Source: G032773895 sp965248935 (lineage in GTDB: Bacteria; Pseudomonadota; Gammaproteobacteria; Pseudomonadales; Cellvibrionaceae). Taken from it: a stretch of DNA of 64,000 bases. The translations under genes and the position numbers were made by a program. Of the stretch, positions 8,359 through 17,252 are shown one piece after another (position 1 is the stretch's first letter; the number at the start of each line of letters is the position of its first letter). Below the pieces are notes generated by a model that was not told where the DNA came from, made no database searches, and worked only from the letters and a program-made list of their open reading frames with translations. Location: positions 4,898,001 to 4,962,000 of the forward strand of contig OZ252214.1 in assembly GCA_965248935.1 (NCBI GenBank), given 5' to 3'.

Positions 8359-9174
8359 ATGAAGTGTATTTCATTTAATACAAATAGTATTCGCATCCGC
8401 CTGCACCAATTAGAAGTTGTTGTTGAAAAATACGCCCCAGACTTTATTGGTATTCAGGAAACAAAAGTCACCGACCCTGACTTTCCAATTGAAGCAATCA
8501 ATAACCTTGGTTATAACGCAGAATTTATTGGGCAAAAAACACATTATGGTGTCGCCTTACTGTCTAAGCACAAATTTAAGAAAGTCTACAAAGGGTTTGA
8601 TGGCGACACTGAAGAAGCACAAAAGCGCTTTATTGGTGGAGAATTTGAAATGCCTAACGGGAAAACGCTTAGCCTATTTAACGGGTATTTCCCCCAAGGC
8701 GAATCACGGGACCACCCTACAAAATTCCCCAATAAAGAAAACTTTTACAAAGACCTGCTAATTCACCTAAATACCCATTGCGAGCCGACAAATGATATTG
8801 TTGTTATGGGCGATATGAATATTTCTCATACTGACTTGGATATTGGCATTGGAGAAGATAACCGAAAACGCTGGCTAAGAACCGGGAAATGCAGCTTCCT
8901 TCCAGAAGAGCGTGAGTGGTTAAATACACTGTTAAACTGGGGGCTTAAAGACACCTACCGTGAAATTAACCCTGAAAAAAATAACGAATTTAGCTGGTTT
9001 GATTACCGAAGCAAAGGTTTTACTCGTGAACCTAAACGTGGATTACGTATTGATTTAATACTCGCAACAGAAAGCCTAATGTCTCGCGTTACCGATGTGG
9101 GCATTGATCATGAAGCACGAGCCATGGAAAGACCTTCTGACCACTGCCCTATCTGGACCGAATTTAAAGATTAA
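8359..9174 (+). CDS. xthA: Exodeoxyribonuclease III
   Basis: A 271-aa protein that aligns end to end with E. coli exonuclease III (268 aa). It is a Mg-dependent AP endonuclease and 3'-5' exonuclease of base-excision repair. Visible elements are the metal ligand Glu34 in GIQETKV, the NGYFPQGESRDHP loop, VMGDMNISHTDLDIG, the strongly conserved RKRWLRTGKCSFLPEEREW block, LRIDLILA and the catalytic His in PSDHCPIW. It starts 8 bases after prc without a separate obvious promoter, an unusual partner for a DNA repair gene and therefore probably part of a two-gene transcript. Confidence 0.97.
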   Translation: MKCISFNTNSIRIRLHQLEVVVEKYAPDFIGIQETKVTDPDFPIEAINNLGYNAEFIGQKTHYGVALLSKHKFKKVYKGFDGDTEEAQKRFIGGEFEMPNGKTLSLFNGYFPQGESRDHPTKFPNKENFYKDLLIHLNTHCEPTNDIVVMGDMNISHTDLDIGIGEDNRKRWLRTGKCSFLPEEREWLNTLLNWGLKDTYREINPEKNNEFSWFDYRSKGFTREPKRGLRIDLILATESLMSRVTDVGIDHEARAMERPSDHCPIWTEFKD

Positions 9175-9355
9175 AAATAATTCATCGTAATCTTTGATTA
9201 TTTTAATAGAATCATTTTTATTATCTAGAAAATCACTATCGCCAAATTCCGTAAATACATTAGTTGTATTAGTTTAATCATAATAAATAAAATCACCTAT
9301 GGCAAAGCGCTTATTATTTTCGAGTAATAATTATCATCCAACATTTTTTAAACAG

Positions 9356-9545
9356 AACCGTAGGCTGGAAAAGGCGAAGCCGCCTTCCGACATAACCAAC
9401 CCCCACACCACCCAATTTAATCCAATCGACCCATTATGAAAATAAGCACAAACCCAATAAATATCATATCCTTTGCGCGGTAAATATTGGAAGGCGCCTC
9501 CGCCTTTTCCAACCTACAGGATATTTTTAATTTATTTCAACGTAC
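9356..9545. repeat. Composite dispersed repeat, two inverted hairpins around a spacer (copy 2)
   Basis: The left hairpin is TAGGCTGGAAAAGGCG-AAG-CCGCCTTCC (from 9361). The right hairpin, 9478-9545, is nearly identical to 4776-4843 and points the other way. The spacer includes CACACCACCCAATTTAATCC and the following AATCGACCCATTAT (about 9402-9438), which recurs in reverse complement at about 62488-62520. The paired inverted hairpins recall bacterial BIME elements. The flank 9175-9355 is AT-rich and holds only an open minus-strand stretch without a start, possibly a gene remnant. Confidence 0.75.
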
Positions 9546-9577
9546 AGATCAATACTGACTAATAAGAGTATTGTTTA

Positions 9578-10132
9578 TTAAAGCGTTCCATTTCGGTATT
9601 TTTCTGCTAGCTCAATAATTAAATCCAACAGCCCACCTTCATATAAAAAACTATCGGCCCAACTGATTCGATGAGGGGTAAACTCAGTTTGAAGATCATA
9701 GCCCTCCTCACACCGTGAGCGATTTAATACCGCATAACCACCTCGCCCCCTTCCGGCCCCCATTGCCCGCTGAATACAGAGCATTTCCCCACCCACATCC
9801 TCATCGGCACTGGTCATAGCCCCTGCATGTAAGCCTCCTTCACTGGGTGGTTTTTGAAATTCCGTTAACGCATTGGAAAACCAGGGTAAAAATTCCATGG
9901 GGAAATCGCTTTGCGCGCAACAATAAAAAGGGGTGCCATCTTTTAATGTTCTTGAAGCCACATTAAGTAAGGATAATCCACCGTTATTTTTGACAAATAA
10001 CCATACGTCATACTTACTATTCAACGTATCGGGGATACGTGCCAATTCAACCGCGCCCTTAGGTAAGTGTTCATGTTGTGTAATTTTAGGAAGGTTGGTT
10101 TTAATCGGGTATTCCGCTTTACTAATCCACAT
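9578..10132 (-). CDS. Hypothetical protein, candidate immunity partner
   Basis: A 184-aa soluble protein that I do not recognise (MWISKAEYPIKTNLPKITQH; LNSKYDVWLFVKNNGGLSLL; acidic middle; WADSFLYEGGLLDLIIELAE near the end). Its start lies only three bases after the stop of the 566-aa gene, so the two are translated together. A small acidic soluble protein directly downstream of a large modular protein is the common layout of toxin-immunity pairs, which is the only basis for suggesting an immunity role. No catalytic motif is visible. An alternative is a chaperone or adaptor for the upstream protein. Confidence 0.45.
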   Translation of the reverse strand: MWISKAEYPIKTNLPKITQHEHLPKGAVELARIPDTLNSKYDVWLFVKNNGGLSLLNVASRTLKDGTPFYCCAQSDFPMEFLPWFSNALTEFQKPPSEGGLHAGAMTSADEDVGGEMLCIQRAMGAGRGRGGYAVLNRSRCEEGYDLQTEFTPHRISWADSFLYEGGLLDLIIELAEKYRNGTL

Positions 10133-10135
10133 AAT

Positions 10136-11836
10136 TTAGCCTAATGGTATTATTTTAATGGCGCTGTTTTCTTTTAGCATTTGCAAGTTGGTTTGCTTGC
10201 GCTCAAAGTTGAGTGTTTCTACTGCACCGTAACGATTTGAGGAAGCGCTATTAGTATCTTTAGTTAAACCATTGCCTTCATAGTGTTGGTTATTACCAAT
10301 GATATCTTGCATAGCCATACGATTTAACATTTGTTTTTTCTCTTTCTTATTTAATTCCGTTGTATTCAAATATGTTTCAAAATGCTTGGTATTTGTTGAC
10401 CACTGATTTTCAATAAATTCACCCTCAAGCGCATGTTGATAATGCTGAGCATACGCCTGCTGAAAGTCACTGTTCATGGTCTGCTCGGTAAATGCTTTAG
10501 GAAATTCTTTGGGTAATTCACGGTTAGCAAATTCGCTCACATTATTAAAGGTGGCGGCAATACTGTCTACCCCTGTTAGGGGTTGGGCGTGGTCGGTATC
10601 GATAATCACCAGTACAAACTCTTTATTGGGTTCATAGTCTAACCCCAGTTTTTCACAGATAAGCTGGGGGTCGGTATCGGCATCTTCTATTTGGTCAAAG
10701 GTGGTGGACCAGTATTTGGGGCCTTTGCCGGTGGTGCCTTGCAGTTCCTGCCCCAGGGCGCCGGTGAGGTTGTCTGGGCTCTGTTCGGTTGCGCGGTAGG
10801 CCCACTGGTAGTTTTTTTCCATAAACCGCACATGGTATTGCTCTTTGGCCACGTCGCCGTGTTGGGCCTGTTCAATTAGTTCGCTATCGGTGTATTTGGG
10901 TTGGTAGCCTTTTTCAGCAATGGCGTGTGATACGGATTCTAATCGATTGGCGGCATCGTTTAGGGAATGGGGTTGAATGCCTTTTCTGTCTTTTATTGGG
11001 CTGGCGGCCATGGGTTGGGATTGGGGAGCTTGAGACGCTTCAGCTTGGGCCTGTTTGGCCTCTTCGCATTCTTCGCAGAAGGCGGTGCCCAGCTCTGAGG
11101 CTTGGATCAGTGCTTGGGCTTGTTCGGTATCGATCTTTTTTCGGTCTTCGACTGGAGGGGCGACTATGGGGGCAGCGGGAATTTCCGGGCCGAGTGTGCG
11201 GGGTTTCTGGGTGGGGGTATAGGTATCTAATTCGGCTGGTTGCCGTTGTATTTTATTGTCGTTGGCAAAGACGATGATTGTGCCTGCGTAGATGGCTTCG
11301 GCCAGGTATTTTACGCTGGCTTCGTAGTGGTTGTTTAATGGATCATACAGGCCAAGTTGCTTGTTCATCTCTTGCAGGGTTTTTTCTTCTATATCCAGTT
11401 CGTCGATAAAGCGCACAAGGGTTTCGAATTGGGCAAATTCTTTTACGGGCTGGGTATCGTTTATCAGTAGCTGAGTTGTGGGGGCGAATTGGTAGGTGGT
11501 GTACCCTTCGCCTTGCACGGGTTGGGTTTGTAGGGGTGTGGTATTGGCGGTGGTATTGGGCAGTTCGTAAAACCGCAGCTTTCCCGTAATCAGCAGATGG
11601 CTGATTTGAGTGGCAATATCGGTATTGCGTATAAAGGTTGTATGCTGGCGGGCCAGTTTTTGCCAGAGGTTAACGGGGGCGTCGAGAAAACGAATAAATT
11701 GTTTGGCGTAAATGGGGTCGTTGAAGGTGAGGGGTTTTAGGTTTTCTCTAACGGTTGAGCTGGCACAAGGCCCTCGCCCATCGGTATAGAGTGTGTAACG
11801 TTTTCCGAGGTTGCTGCGAAGGATATGGGTATGCAT
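10136..11836 (-). CDS. Hypothetical modular protein, candidate secreted effector
   Basis: A 566-aa protein without signal peptide. Residues 1-215 form one domain (MHTHILRSNLGKRYTLYTDG; WQKLARQHTTFIRNTD; LRFYELPN). Residues 215-300 are a low-complexity Pro/Ala/Gln linker (RKKIDTEQAQALIQ, AEASQAPQSQPMA). Residues 320-566 are a second domain with NYQWAYRATEQ, GPKYWSTTF, FVLVIIDTDHAQPL, FNNVSEFANRELPKEFP and GAVETLNFERKQTN. An N-terminal delivery domain, linker and C-terminal domain followed by a tightly coupled small gene is the layout of polymorphic toxins. The R / STT / E order faintly recalls ADP-ribosyltransferases, but this is weak. GC content of the linker and flanks is clearly above the neighbouring genes, hinting at transfer. 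Confidence 0.45.
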   Translation of the reverse strand: MHTHILRSNLGKRYTLYTDGRGPCASSTVRENLKPLTFNDPIYAKQFIRFLDAPVNLWQKLARQHTTFIRNTDIATQISHLLITGKLRFYELPNTTANTTPLQTQPVQGEGYTTYQFAPTTQLLINDTQPVKEFAQFETLVRFIDELDIEEKTLQEMNKQLGLYDPLNNHYEASVKYLAEAIYAGTIIVFANDNKIQRQPAELDTYTPTQKPRTLGPEIPAAPIVAPPVEDRKKIDTEQAQALIQASELGTAFCEECEEAKQAQAEASQAPQSQPMAASPIKDRKGIQPHSLNDAANRLESVSHAIAEKGYQPKYTDSELIEQAQHGDVAKEQYHVRFMEKNYQWAYRATEQSPDNLTGALGQELQGTTGKGPKYWSTTFDQIEDADTDPQLICEKLGLDYEPNKEFVLVIIDTDHAQPLTGVDSIAATFNNVSEFANRELPKEFPKAFTEQTMNSDFQQAYAQHYQHALEGEFIENQWSTNTKHFETYLNTTELNKKEKKQMLNRMAMQDIIGNNQHYEGNGLTKDTNSASSNRYGAVETLNFERKQTNLQMLKENSAIKIIPLG

Positions 11837-11916
11837 GTTGTTAACGTCCCTGCTAAAAATATAAGTAAAATGACAAATTAGGGTTATAGAAATTAGGGTT
11901 ATAGGATAGAGAAATT

Positions 11917-11958
11917 AAATGGCGCGAGGCAGTGGCTTAAGCTGGCATCGCGCCATTT
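11917..11958. repeat. Inverted repeat upstream of effector candidate
   Basis: AAATGGCGCGA (11917-11927) and TCGCGCCATTT (11948-11958) are perfect 11-bp inverted arms around 20 bases, about 80 bases upstream of the 566-aa gene. It could be an operator, or a terminator for leftward transcription. Apart from this and the tandem repeats described separately, 11837-12468 holds no gene I can see. Confidence 0.45.
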
Positions 11959-12280
11959 TGCTAAAAAAATGCCAACTGGGTCACGCTATTTTGCTCTTTT
12001 AAACGGGTTTTAACGCATGTAATGTAAAAAGGTTAGCCAAGTTTTTCTTTAATCTAAGCAATGCTAAGCTTATTATACTTATTGTTATACCTATTGAGCC
12101 GCTTTTATATAAGAGGTTCAGTCTCTAATGTGGCTTACATAGGTTTGGCAGGTTTTGTTCAACAAAAAGACCAATAGCGCACTTTTAAACTAGAACCCGC
12201 ATTGAGCGCGACGCACAAAGTTCAGTAAAGTTTAAAAAAATAGCACAGGCTGATATGAAATATGCAGGCAGAGACTTAAT

Positions 12281-12325
12281 TGACCCTGTAAAGAATGACC
12301 CTGTAAAGAATGACCCTGTAAATAA
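12281..12325. repeat. 15-bp direct repeat, three copies
   Basis: TGACCCTGTAAAGAA occurs at 12281-12295, 12296-12310 and, with one change, 12311-12325. It is non-coding. Confidence 0.85.
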
Positions 12326-12373
12326 TTCTGTGCCCCGGAAAGACTGGGTCACTACAAGTCGGGACTAAGCTAT

Positions 12374-12440
12374 TACAACTAAATACAACTAAATACAACT
12401 AAATACAACTAAATACAACTAAATACAACTAAATACAAAT
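12374..12440. repeat. 10-bp tandem repeat (AAATACAACT), about 6.5 copies
   Basis: A pure array of AAATACAACT units, starting within TACAACT at 12374 and degenerating after 12436. It lies about 30 bases downstream of the histidine kinase stop codon. A slippage-prone simple repeat; no function is evident. Confidence 0.9.
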
Positions 12441-12468
12441 ACAATTATTACAACTAAACTCAAAAAAT

Positions 12469-13161
12469 TTAAGGAATCACCAGTTTAAAACAACCACCTC
12501 CAAGATACTTTCCATTTTCTAATTTAATGTAACCACAACGGTTATTCTGCGTATGCATAACGGCAATTCGTTCTGCAAAGTACAAGCCCAAATGCGTTTG
12601 GCCGTCATTCATACTTCCATCGTTTACTTGACCGGCTGGCCTTAAAATCATTTCATCGGGGTAGCCAGGCCCATTATCCGCAATCAAAATTTCTAATAGA
12701 TCATCCTGTACGGATGCTTTCACTAAAATTTCAGATTTGGTATACCGAACACAATTTACTATAACATTATGAACAATACTGCCTATTAAATCGAGATCAA
12801 AATACCAGTTCAAATCTTCGCTGCAATCAAGCACCAAGTCTATGCCCTTAGTTTCAAGCAATATATGGTTCCTTGCGACCTGATCTTCTAACACATCAAA
12901 TACGTAGTGTTCGTCTATTCGAATCGGTAAAAATTCATTTTGCATTCGATAAATAGTTAGTAATTGAATAAGTTCGCTATTTATTCTCGATGCTTCATAG
13001 TGCAACGTACTAAACCTATGCGCCTGAGCCGCATTGGTCGGAGGAGTTTCCTCAATAACACCCTCTAACGACGCCAATAACATGCCAACAGAGTTTTTCA
13101 TATCATGAACACTGGAGGCTAACACCATTGAAAAATCGATTTCATTTTTGTTTTCATCCAT
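12469..13161 (-). CDS. Histidine kinase without sensor domain
   Basis: A 230-aa cytoplasmic kinase made only of a dimerisation/phosphoacceptor helix pair and an ATPase domain. The H-box is SSVHDMKNSVGMLL with the likely phosphorylated His19. The N-box is IVHNVIVNCVRYTKSE, the G1 box IADNGPGYPDE and the G2-like segment QTHLGLYFAERIA. There is no membrane segment, PAS or GAF domain, so it must receive its signal from a partner protein. It lies 54 bases downstream of the response regulator gene on the same strand, and the pair is almost certainly one two-component system in which the kinase is encoded second. Confidence 0.88.
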   Translation of the reverse strand: MDENKNEIDFSMVLASSVHDMKNSVGMLLASLEGVIEETPPTNAAQAHRFSTLHYEASRINSELIQLLTIYRMQNEFLPIRIDEHYVFDVLEDQVARNHILLETKGIDLVLDCSEDLNWYFDLDLIGSIVHNVIVNCVRYTKSEILVKASVQDDLLEILIADNGPGYPDEMILRPAGQVNDGSMNDGQTHLGLYFAERIAVMHTQNNRCGYIKLENGKYLGGGCFKLVIP

Positions 13162-13215
13162 AACCTTGTCTCAATAATATATTTATTTAAAATAATTTTT
13201 TCTGTCGAGTAGAGT

Positions 13216-14829
13216 TTACGCAATAAGGGCCATTTTCTTAAGCTGGCGAAATCTATCGTATTGAGGGTGATCATCTTCAATCAGGCTTGCCACCAAATCC
13301 AACGAAGACTGACATTCATTGACCACTAACGAGTCTCTATTTCCAGCTTTCAATTTACCAATAAGCGCTTGCACAATATTAAGCTGAATACCAATATGCT
13401 TCGGAAATAGCTTACGAGCACGTTCAAAACACTCTAAAGCCTCATCGAATCGATTTTGATTATAGAGGTCAATTCCCTCGCGGTTAATTGTTGCAACCAT
13501 TGCACGGTTTTCTTCACTAACAGGTTCATTCAAGAAGCCATCAAGTTTCCTCAGGGCCTCTTGATCATCTTGATATTTTATTTTGAGTTCTTCCAATAGT
13601 TTATTGGCTTTTTCTTTTTCACCCAAAGAGAGCAGCGTTGAAACATAATCCAAATCTGTATCAACGTCCGATTTAATATCTGCAATCAGATCTCGCGCTT
13701 CTTCCAATAAGTGCTTTGCCTTACTCACGTCGCCATTTAATGCATGAATACGACCCGATAACAATTTACACTGAATTAATTCTTCACCTGTTAAATGAAA
13801 CCTATCTTTTGCCGCCTCCAAATACTCAAGTGCCTCATCAGGAGTATTGGTGTCTGCATTATGTTTTTTTTCTACGGCCTTGGAAATCATTCTAGCAAAT
13901 TCAATGCTGTTTTCAGCCGAGCCATGACAGGATAACTGCCCCAACCGAACTGTTTTTCTCAACGCACTAACGGCTGTTTCCATATCATTATTTTCATTAG
14001 CGACTTGGGATAACTTCTTTTGCCGTAAAATAGACATAGGAGAAATATCAACCGCCCGTTGAACCGTACTCTGCACATTGATTTTTTGACCTTTGATATC
14101 CCAATTATCGGCAAGAACATCATAAGCGGGCAGAAACAATGGGTTTTCATCGACTATTTTTTCGAGCCAAGTTCCAGCTAGTTCCAATTCACCTTTCGTC
14201 TGCTTTACTTTGGCTAACCCCAGGCGAGCCCAATCCACCTGACGAACCTCCAAAGCTCGGGTATAAAGCCTTTCCGCCTTATCCAACTCACCATCCTTAA
14301 TAAAAATCTCACCGAGCATTTTCTGAGCGGCAATGGAATAGCGGTTTTCCGCTAGGGACATTTCTGTCAACTTGTCCTTCGCTAAATACCTATCTCCGCT
14401 CTCAAGTGCTTTATAAATTGGTTTCATTGCCAACCGCTGTTTCAATAATCGGTCTATTCTCTGCTGTAGTACTCTAGCCGTGATAGGTTTCATTAAATAG
14501 TCGTCAGGCTCGCAATCATAGGCGGACATCACAATATTTCTGGCGGCTTCTGCTGACACCATAATAAAAATATTATTATGCGTTAGCAGCCCTCTATGAC
14601 GGAGTTCTTCTAATACGTGTTGGCCATTTCTCCCCCGACCGAGGTTATAGTCGCAAAGAATCAAGTCGTAGAATTTATTTGTACACCGCTCAATTGCCCC
14701 TTCGCAATTTGAGGCCATATCCACATCAAAAACACCTAATCCCTGAAGTAATCCATTCACAATGCTCCTAAAACTACTAAAGTCGTCAGTAACCAAAATA
14801 GAAAGGTCTTGATAACTAATTTCTGCCAT
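13216..14829 (-). CDS. Response regulator with long TPR output domain
   Basis: A 537-aa protein. Residues 1-130 form a receiver domain with the acidic pair Asp15/Asp16, phospho-acceptor Asp60 (LILCDYNLG) and Lys114 (LMKPIT). From about 140 to the end come tetratricopeptide-like helix pairs: AERLYTRALEVRQVDWARLG, AGTWLEKIVDENPLFLPAYD, ALECFERARKLFPKHIGIQL. There is no DNA-binding or enzymatic output, so signalling must pass through protein binding by the TPR superhelix. Similar receiver-TPR proteins occur in Pseudomonas and marine gammaproteobacteria. It is transcribed ahead of the sensor-less histidine kinase and divergently from cmoA. Confidence 0.88.
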   Translation of the reverse strand: MAEISYQDLSILVTDDFSSFRSIVNGLLQGLGVFDVDMASNCEGAIERCTNKFYDLILCDYNLGRGRNGQHVLEELRHRGLLTHNNIFIMVSAEAARNIVMSAYDCEPDDYLMKPITARVLQQRIDRLLKQRLAMKPIYKALESGDRYLAKDKLTEMSLAENRYSIAAQKMLGEIFIKDGELDKAERLYTRALEVRQVDWARLGLAKVKQTKGELELAGTWLEKIVDENPLFLPAYDVLADNWDIKGQKINVQSTVQRAVDISPMSILRQKKLSQVANENNDMETAVSALRKTVRLGQLSCHGSAENSIEFARMISKAVEKKHNADTNTPDEALEYLEAAKDRFHLTGEELIQCKLLSGRIHALNGDVSKAKHLLEEARDLIADIKSDVDTDLDYVSTLLSLGEKEKANKLLEELKIKYQDDQEALRKLDGFLNEPVSEENRAMVATINREGIDLYNQNRFDEALECFERARKLFPKHIGIQLNIVQALIGKLKAGNRDSLVVNECQSSLDLVASLIEDDHPQYDRFRQLKKMALIA

Positions 14830-14945
14830 TCAAACTCCCAGGGTCAACTCTTTGGTCAGCGTTACCTATACAACAGTTAAAGTGTAGTTGATTGTAGCTC
14901 GCAGGTTAGAAGGCTAGAATACGCAGCTTTCAAGGGTCCAAAAAT

Positions 14946-15683
14946 GTGAACAGAACGATTAATACAGACAATCTATACGACCAACCATTTATTGACCTAG
15001 ATGAGTTTGCCTTTGACCAGAGGGTCGTGGATGTCTTCCCGGATATGATCAAAAGGTCTGTTCCTGGGTATTCCACTATCATTCATATGATAGGACAGCT
15101 CGCCGAGCGATACGCACAAACCAATAGTCGATGCTACGACTTAGGAAGCTCCTTAGGCGCAGCAACACTCGCCATAAGGCACAGAATTCAGGCTGCTGAG
15201 GTCAAAATAATCGCCGTTGATAGCTCCAGTGAAATGGTGAAACGCTGCCAGATAATACTGGACGCAGATAGCGCCGAAATACCCGTAGAACTGCTTTGCA
15301 CTGATATTGCGGATGTGGATATTCACTCTGCCTCTCTGGTCATACTGAACTTTACACTGCAATTTATTCCAGTGGAAAACCGAGCAAAATTGCTCAACAA
15401 GATATACCAAGGCATGAAACCCGGTGGCGTACTGGTCCTCTCGGAAAAGCTCCAATTTGAAGATAAGCACCACGACCAGCTTATGACTGAACTGCACCAT
15501 TACTTTAAAAAAACCAACGGCTACAGCGACCTGGAAATTGCACAAAAGCGCAGTGCGCTAGAAAATGTACTGATTCCAGAACCCATAGAGAAACACAAAA
15601 ATAGGCTCAACCAGGCCGGGTTTGCCAATGTAGACTTATGGTTTCAGTGTTTTAATTTCGCTTCGCTGCTCGCTTTTAAATAA
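14946..15683 (+). CDS. cmoA: Carboxy-S-adenosyl-L-methionine synthase
   Basis: A 245-aa class I methyltransferase-fold enzyme that makes carboxy-SAM from SAM and prephenate, the donor for the tRNA wobble modification cmo5U34. It aligns over its whole length with E. coli CmoA (247 aa): FAFDQRVVDVFPDMIKRSVP, the SAM loop YDLGSSLGAATLAIR, IAVDSSSEMVKRC, LNFTLQFIPVENR, KIYQGMKPGGVLVLSEKL and the ending LWFQCFNFASLLAFK. cmoB follows 12 bases downstream, the standard arrangement. The tRNA-Val(UAC) gene in this window is a known type of substrate for the pathway. Confidence 0.97.
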   Translation: MNRTINTDNLYDQPFIDLDEFAFDQRVVDVFPDMIKRSVPGYSTIIHMIGQLAERYAQTNSRCYDLGSSLGAATLAIRHRIQAAEVKIIAVDSSSEMVKRCQIILDADSAEIPVELLCTDIADVDIHSASLVILNFTLQFIPVENRAKLLNKIYQGMKPGGVLVLSEKLQFEDKHHDQLMTELHHYFKKTNGYSDLEIAQKRSALENVLIPEPIEKHKNRLNQAGFANVDLWFQCFNFASLLAFK

Positions 15684-15695
15684 ATTCTCCTACCT

Positions 15696-16694
15696 ATGTC
15701 AGTAAACCCATGTAAACCCATGATTGATTATTCCAATTTTATCCACGACATTACCCCCAGTCGCCTGCGCAGATGGGCCGAGGTCCTGCCAAAGCAAATT
15801 GAGGCCGGCCTTTCCACTCAACGCTATGGGGACCTACCCGGCTGGTTAGACGCTTTAGCTAGCCTGCCAAATGTTACCCCCTCGACTATCCAGTATGCAG
15901 ACACCATCAACATTGGCGCAGTAAAAGACTTGACCGAAGAGCAGCGACAATGCCTCGAAAACGCACTGAAATCACTGATTCCCTGGCGGAAAGGCCCCTA
16001 TAACTTCTTTGGTATTTTTGTGGATACAGAGTGGCGGTCAGACTGGAAGTGGAACCGCTTATTGCCCCATATCTCCCCTCTCAAAGGAAGAGAAGTACTC
16101 GATATTGGCTGTGGCAATGGCTACCACTGCTGGAGAATGTATGAGCAAGAAGCCAAGCGCATTATCGGCATAGACCCCTCGCCTCGTTTTGTTGTTCAAT
16201 TTGAAATGGTAAAACACTTTTTAGGGAGCCCTCCGGTCAATTTACTCCCCGTAGGCATTGAGGCTATCCCTGAAAAAATAGAGGCATTCGATACCACTTT
16301 CTGCATGGGGGTTTTGTATCATAGGCGCTCACCAATGGATCACCTACGAGAACTCAAAGACACCCTTAAACCCGGCGGAGAACTGGTACTCGAAACGCTT
16401 ATTGTCGAAGGAGAACGGGGCACCGTCTTGGTTCCAGAGGGACGCTACGCCATGATGAATAACGTCTGGTTCCTACCCAGCGCCAAAACGCTTGTTTCCT
16501 GGCTGACAAAATGCGGGTTCAAAAATGCTAGGTGCGTAGACATCAATCAAACCCGCCTTGAAGAACAACGGGGAACCGACTGGATGCGCTTCCAATCGCT
16601 AGAGGATTTTCTAGACCCCTCAGACAAAAATCTCACTGCCGAAGGGCACCCAGCCCCCATACGCGGGATTTTTATTGCCGACAAACCTAAATAA
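15696..16694 (+). CDS. cmoB: tRNA U34 carboxymethyltransferase
   Basis: A 332-aa enzyme that transfers the carboxymethyl group from carboxy-SAM to 5-hydroxyuridine at tRNA position 34, completing cmo5U. It matches E. coli CmoB throughout: LIPWRKGPYNFFGIFVDTEW, WRSDWKWNRLLPHI, the nucleotide loop VLDIGCGNGYHCWRM, FCMGVLYHRRSPMDHL and RYAMMNNVWFLPSAKTL. The E. coli start corresponds to the internal Met9 (MIDYSNF, 15720). The upstream eight codons contain a duplicated GTAAACCCA, so 15720 may be the true start. Short tandem repeats of CCTTGTAGTAACA (16739-16775) follow the gene. Confidence 0.96.
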   Translation: MSVNPCKPMIDYSNFIHDITPSRLRRWAEVLPKQIEAGLSTQRYGDLPGWLDALASLPNVTPSTIQYADTINIGAVKDLTEEQRQCLENALKSLIPWRKGPYNFFGIFVDTEWRSDWKWNRLLPHISPLKGREVLDIGCGNGYHCWRMYEQEAKRIIGIDPSPRFVVQFEMVKHFLGSPPVNLLPVGIEAIPEKIEAFDTTFCMGVLYHRRSPMDHLRELKDTLKPGGELVLETLIVEGERGTVLVPEGRYAMMNNVWFLPSAKTLVSWLTKCGFKNARCVDINQTRLEEQRGTDWMRFQSLEDFLDPSDKNLTAEGHPAPIRGIFIADKPK

Positions 16695-16800
16695 CCTTAA
16701 AAAACAAACAACGTTAAAGAGACCTTTTAAGAAAGCAGCCTTGTAGTAACACCTTGTAGTAACACCCTTGTAATAACCACTGTGTAAGGCTTTTTTAACC

Positions 16801-17217
16801 TCACAAAGCAGGAATGTAACCGTAGAGAATACTTCCCCAAATAAACGCCCAAAGCACAATACTGAGAAATACAGCCGCAGACGCCATATCCTTAGCCCGC
16901 CCTGCTAGCTCGTGCCGCTCAAGCCCCACGCGATCAACAACGGCTTCAATACCGCTATTTAAAAGCTCTACAATCAGGACAAAGAAAAGCGCCGCGATCA
17001 TCGCAATACGCTCCATAGCCGTTACCGGAAACCAAATAGCAAAGGGAAAAAGTATTGCGGCAAAAAACAATTCAAGTCGAAATGCTTCTTCGTATCGATA
17101 CGCGGCAATCATACCCTTAAAAGAAAAATACACCGCTTTTCGACAGCGAGTAAACCCCGTATACCGAACAAACCCAATTTTCTGCTCTATCTGCTCTTCT
17201 GACATATTGACCGCCAC
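16801..17217 (-). CDS. dgkA: Diacylglycerol kinase
   Basis: A 138-aa integral membrane kinase of the DgkA type that recycles diacylglycerol produced during membrane-derived oligosaccharide and lipid turnover to phosphatidic acid. It shows an amphipathic N-terminus (GFTRCRKAVYFSFKGMIAAY), three membrane helices (LELFFAAILFPFAIWF; ERIAMIAALFFVLIVELLNS; AAVFLSIVLWAFIWGSILYG) and the family core ELLNSGIEAVVDRVGLE with GRAKDMASAA, including the catalytic and metal-binding Glu residues. It is convergent with cmoB and lies 35 bases after the flavodoxin gene on the same strand. Confidence 0.95.
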   Translation of the reverse strand: MAVNMSEEQIEQKIGFVRYTGFTRCRKAVYFSFKGMIAAYRYEEAFRLELFFAAILFPFAIWFPVTAMERIAMIAALFFVLIVELLNSGIEAVVDRVGLERHELAGRAKDMASAAVFLSIVLWAFIWGSILYGYIPAL

Positions 17218-17252
17218 TCTCCCAATGGTTTTAACAAAGATAAAATACTGAA

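Noticed and set aside
10927..11277. 116-codon plus-strand frame in the effector candidate
   Set aside because: It is antisense to the linker of the 566-aa gene, with a Trp/Arg-rich composition typical of shadow frames in GC-rich DNA.
12374..12440. Possible CRISPR array (regular short units)
   Set aside because: The units are contiguous 10-mers without spacers, so this is a simple tandem repeat.
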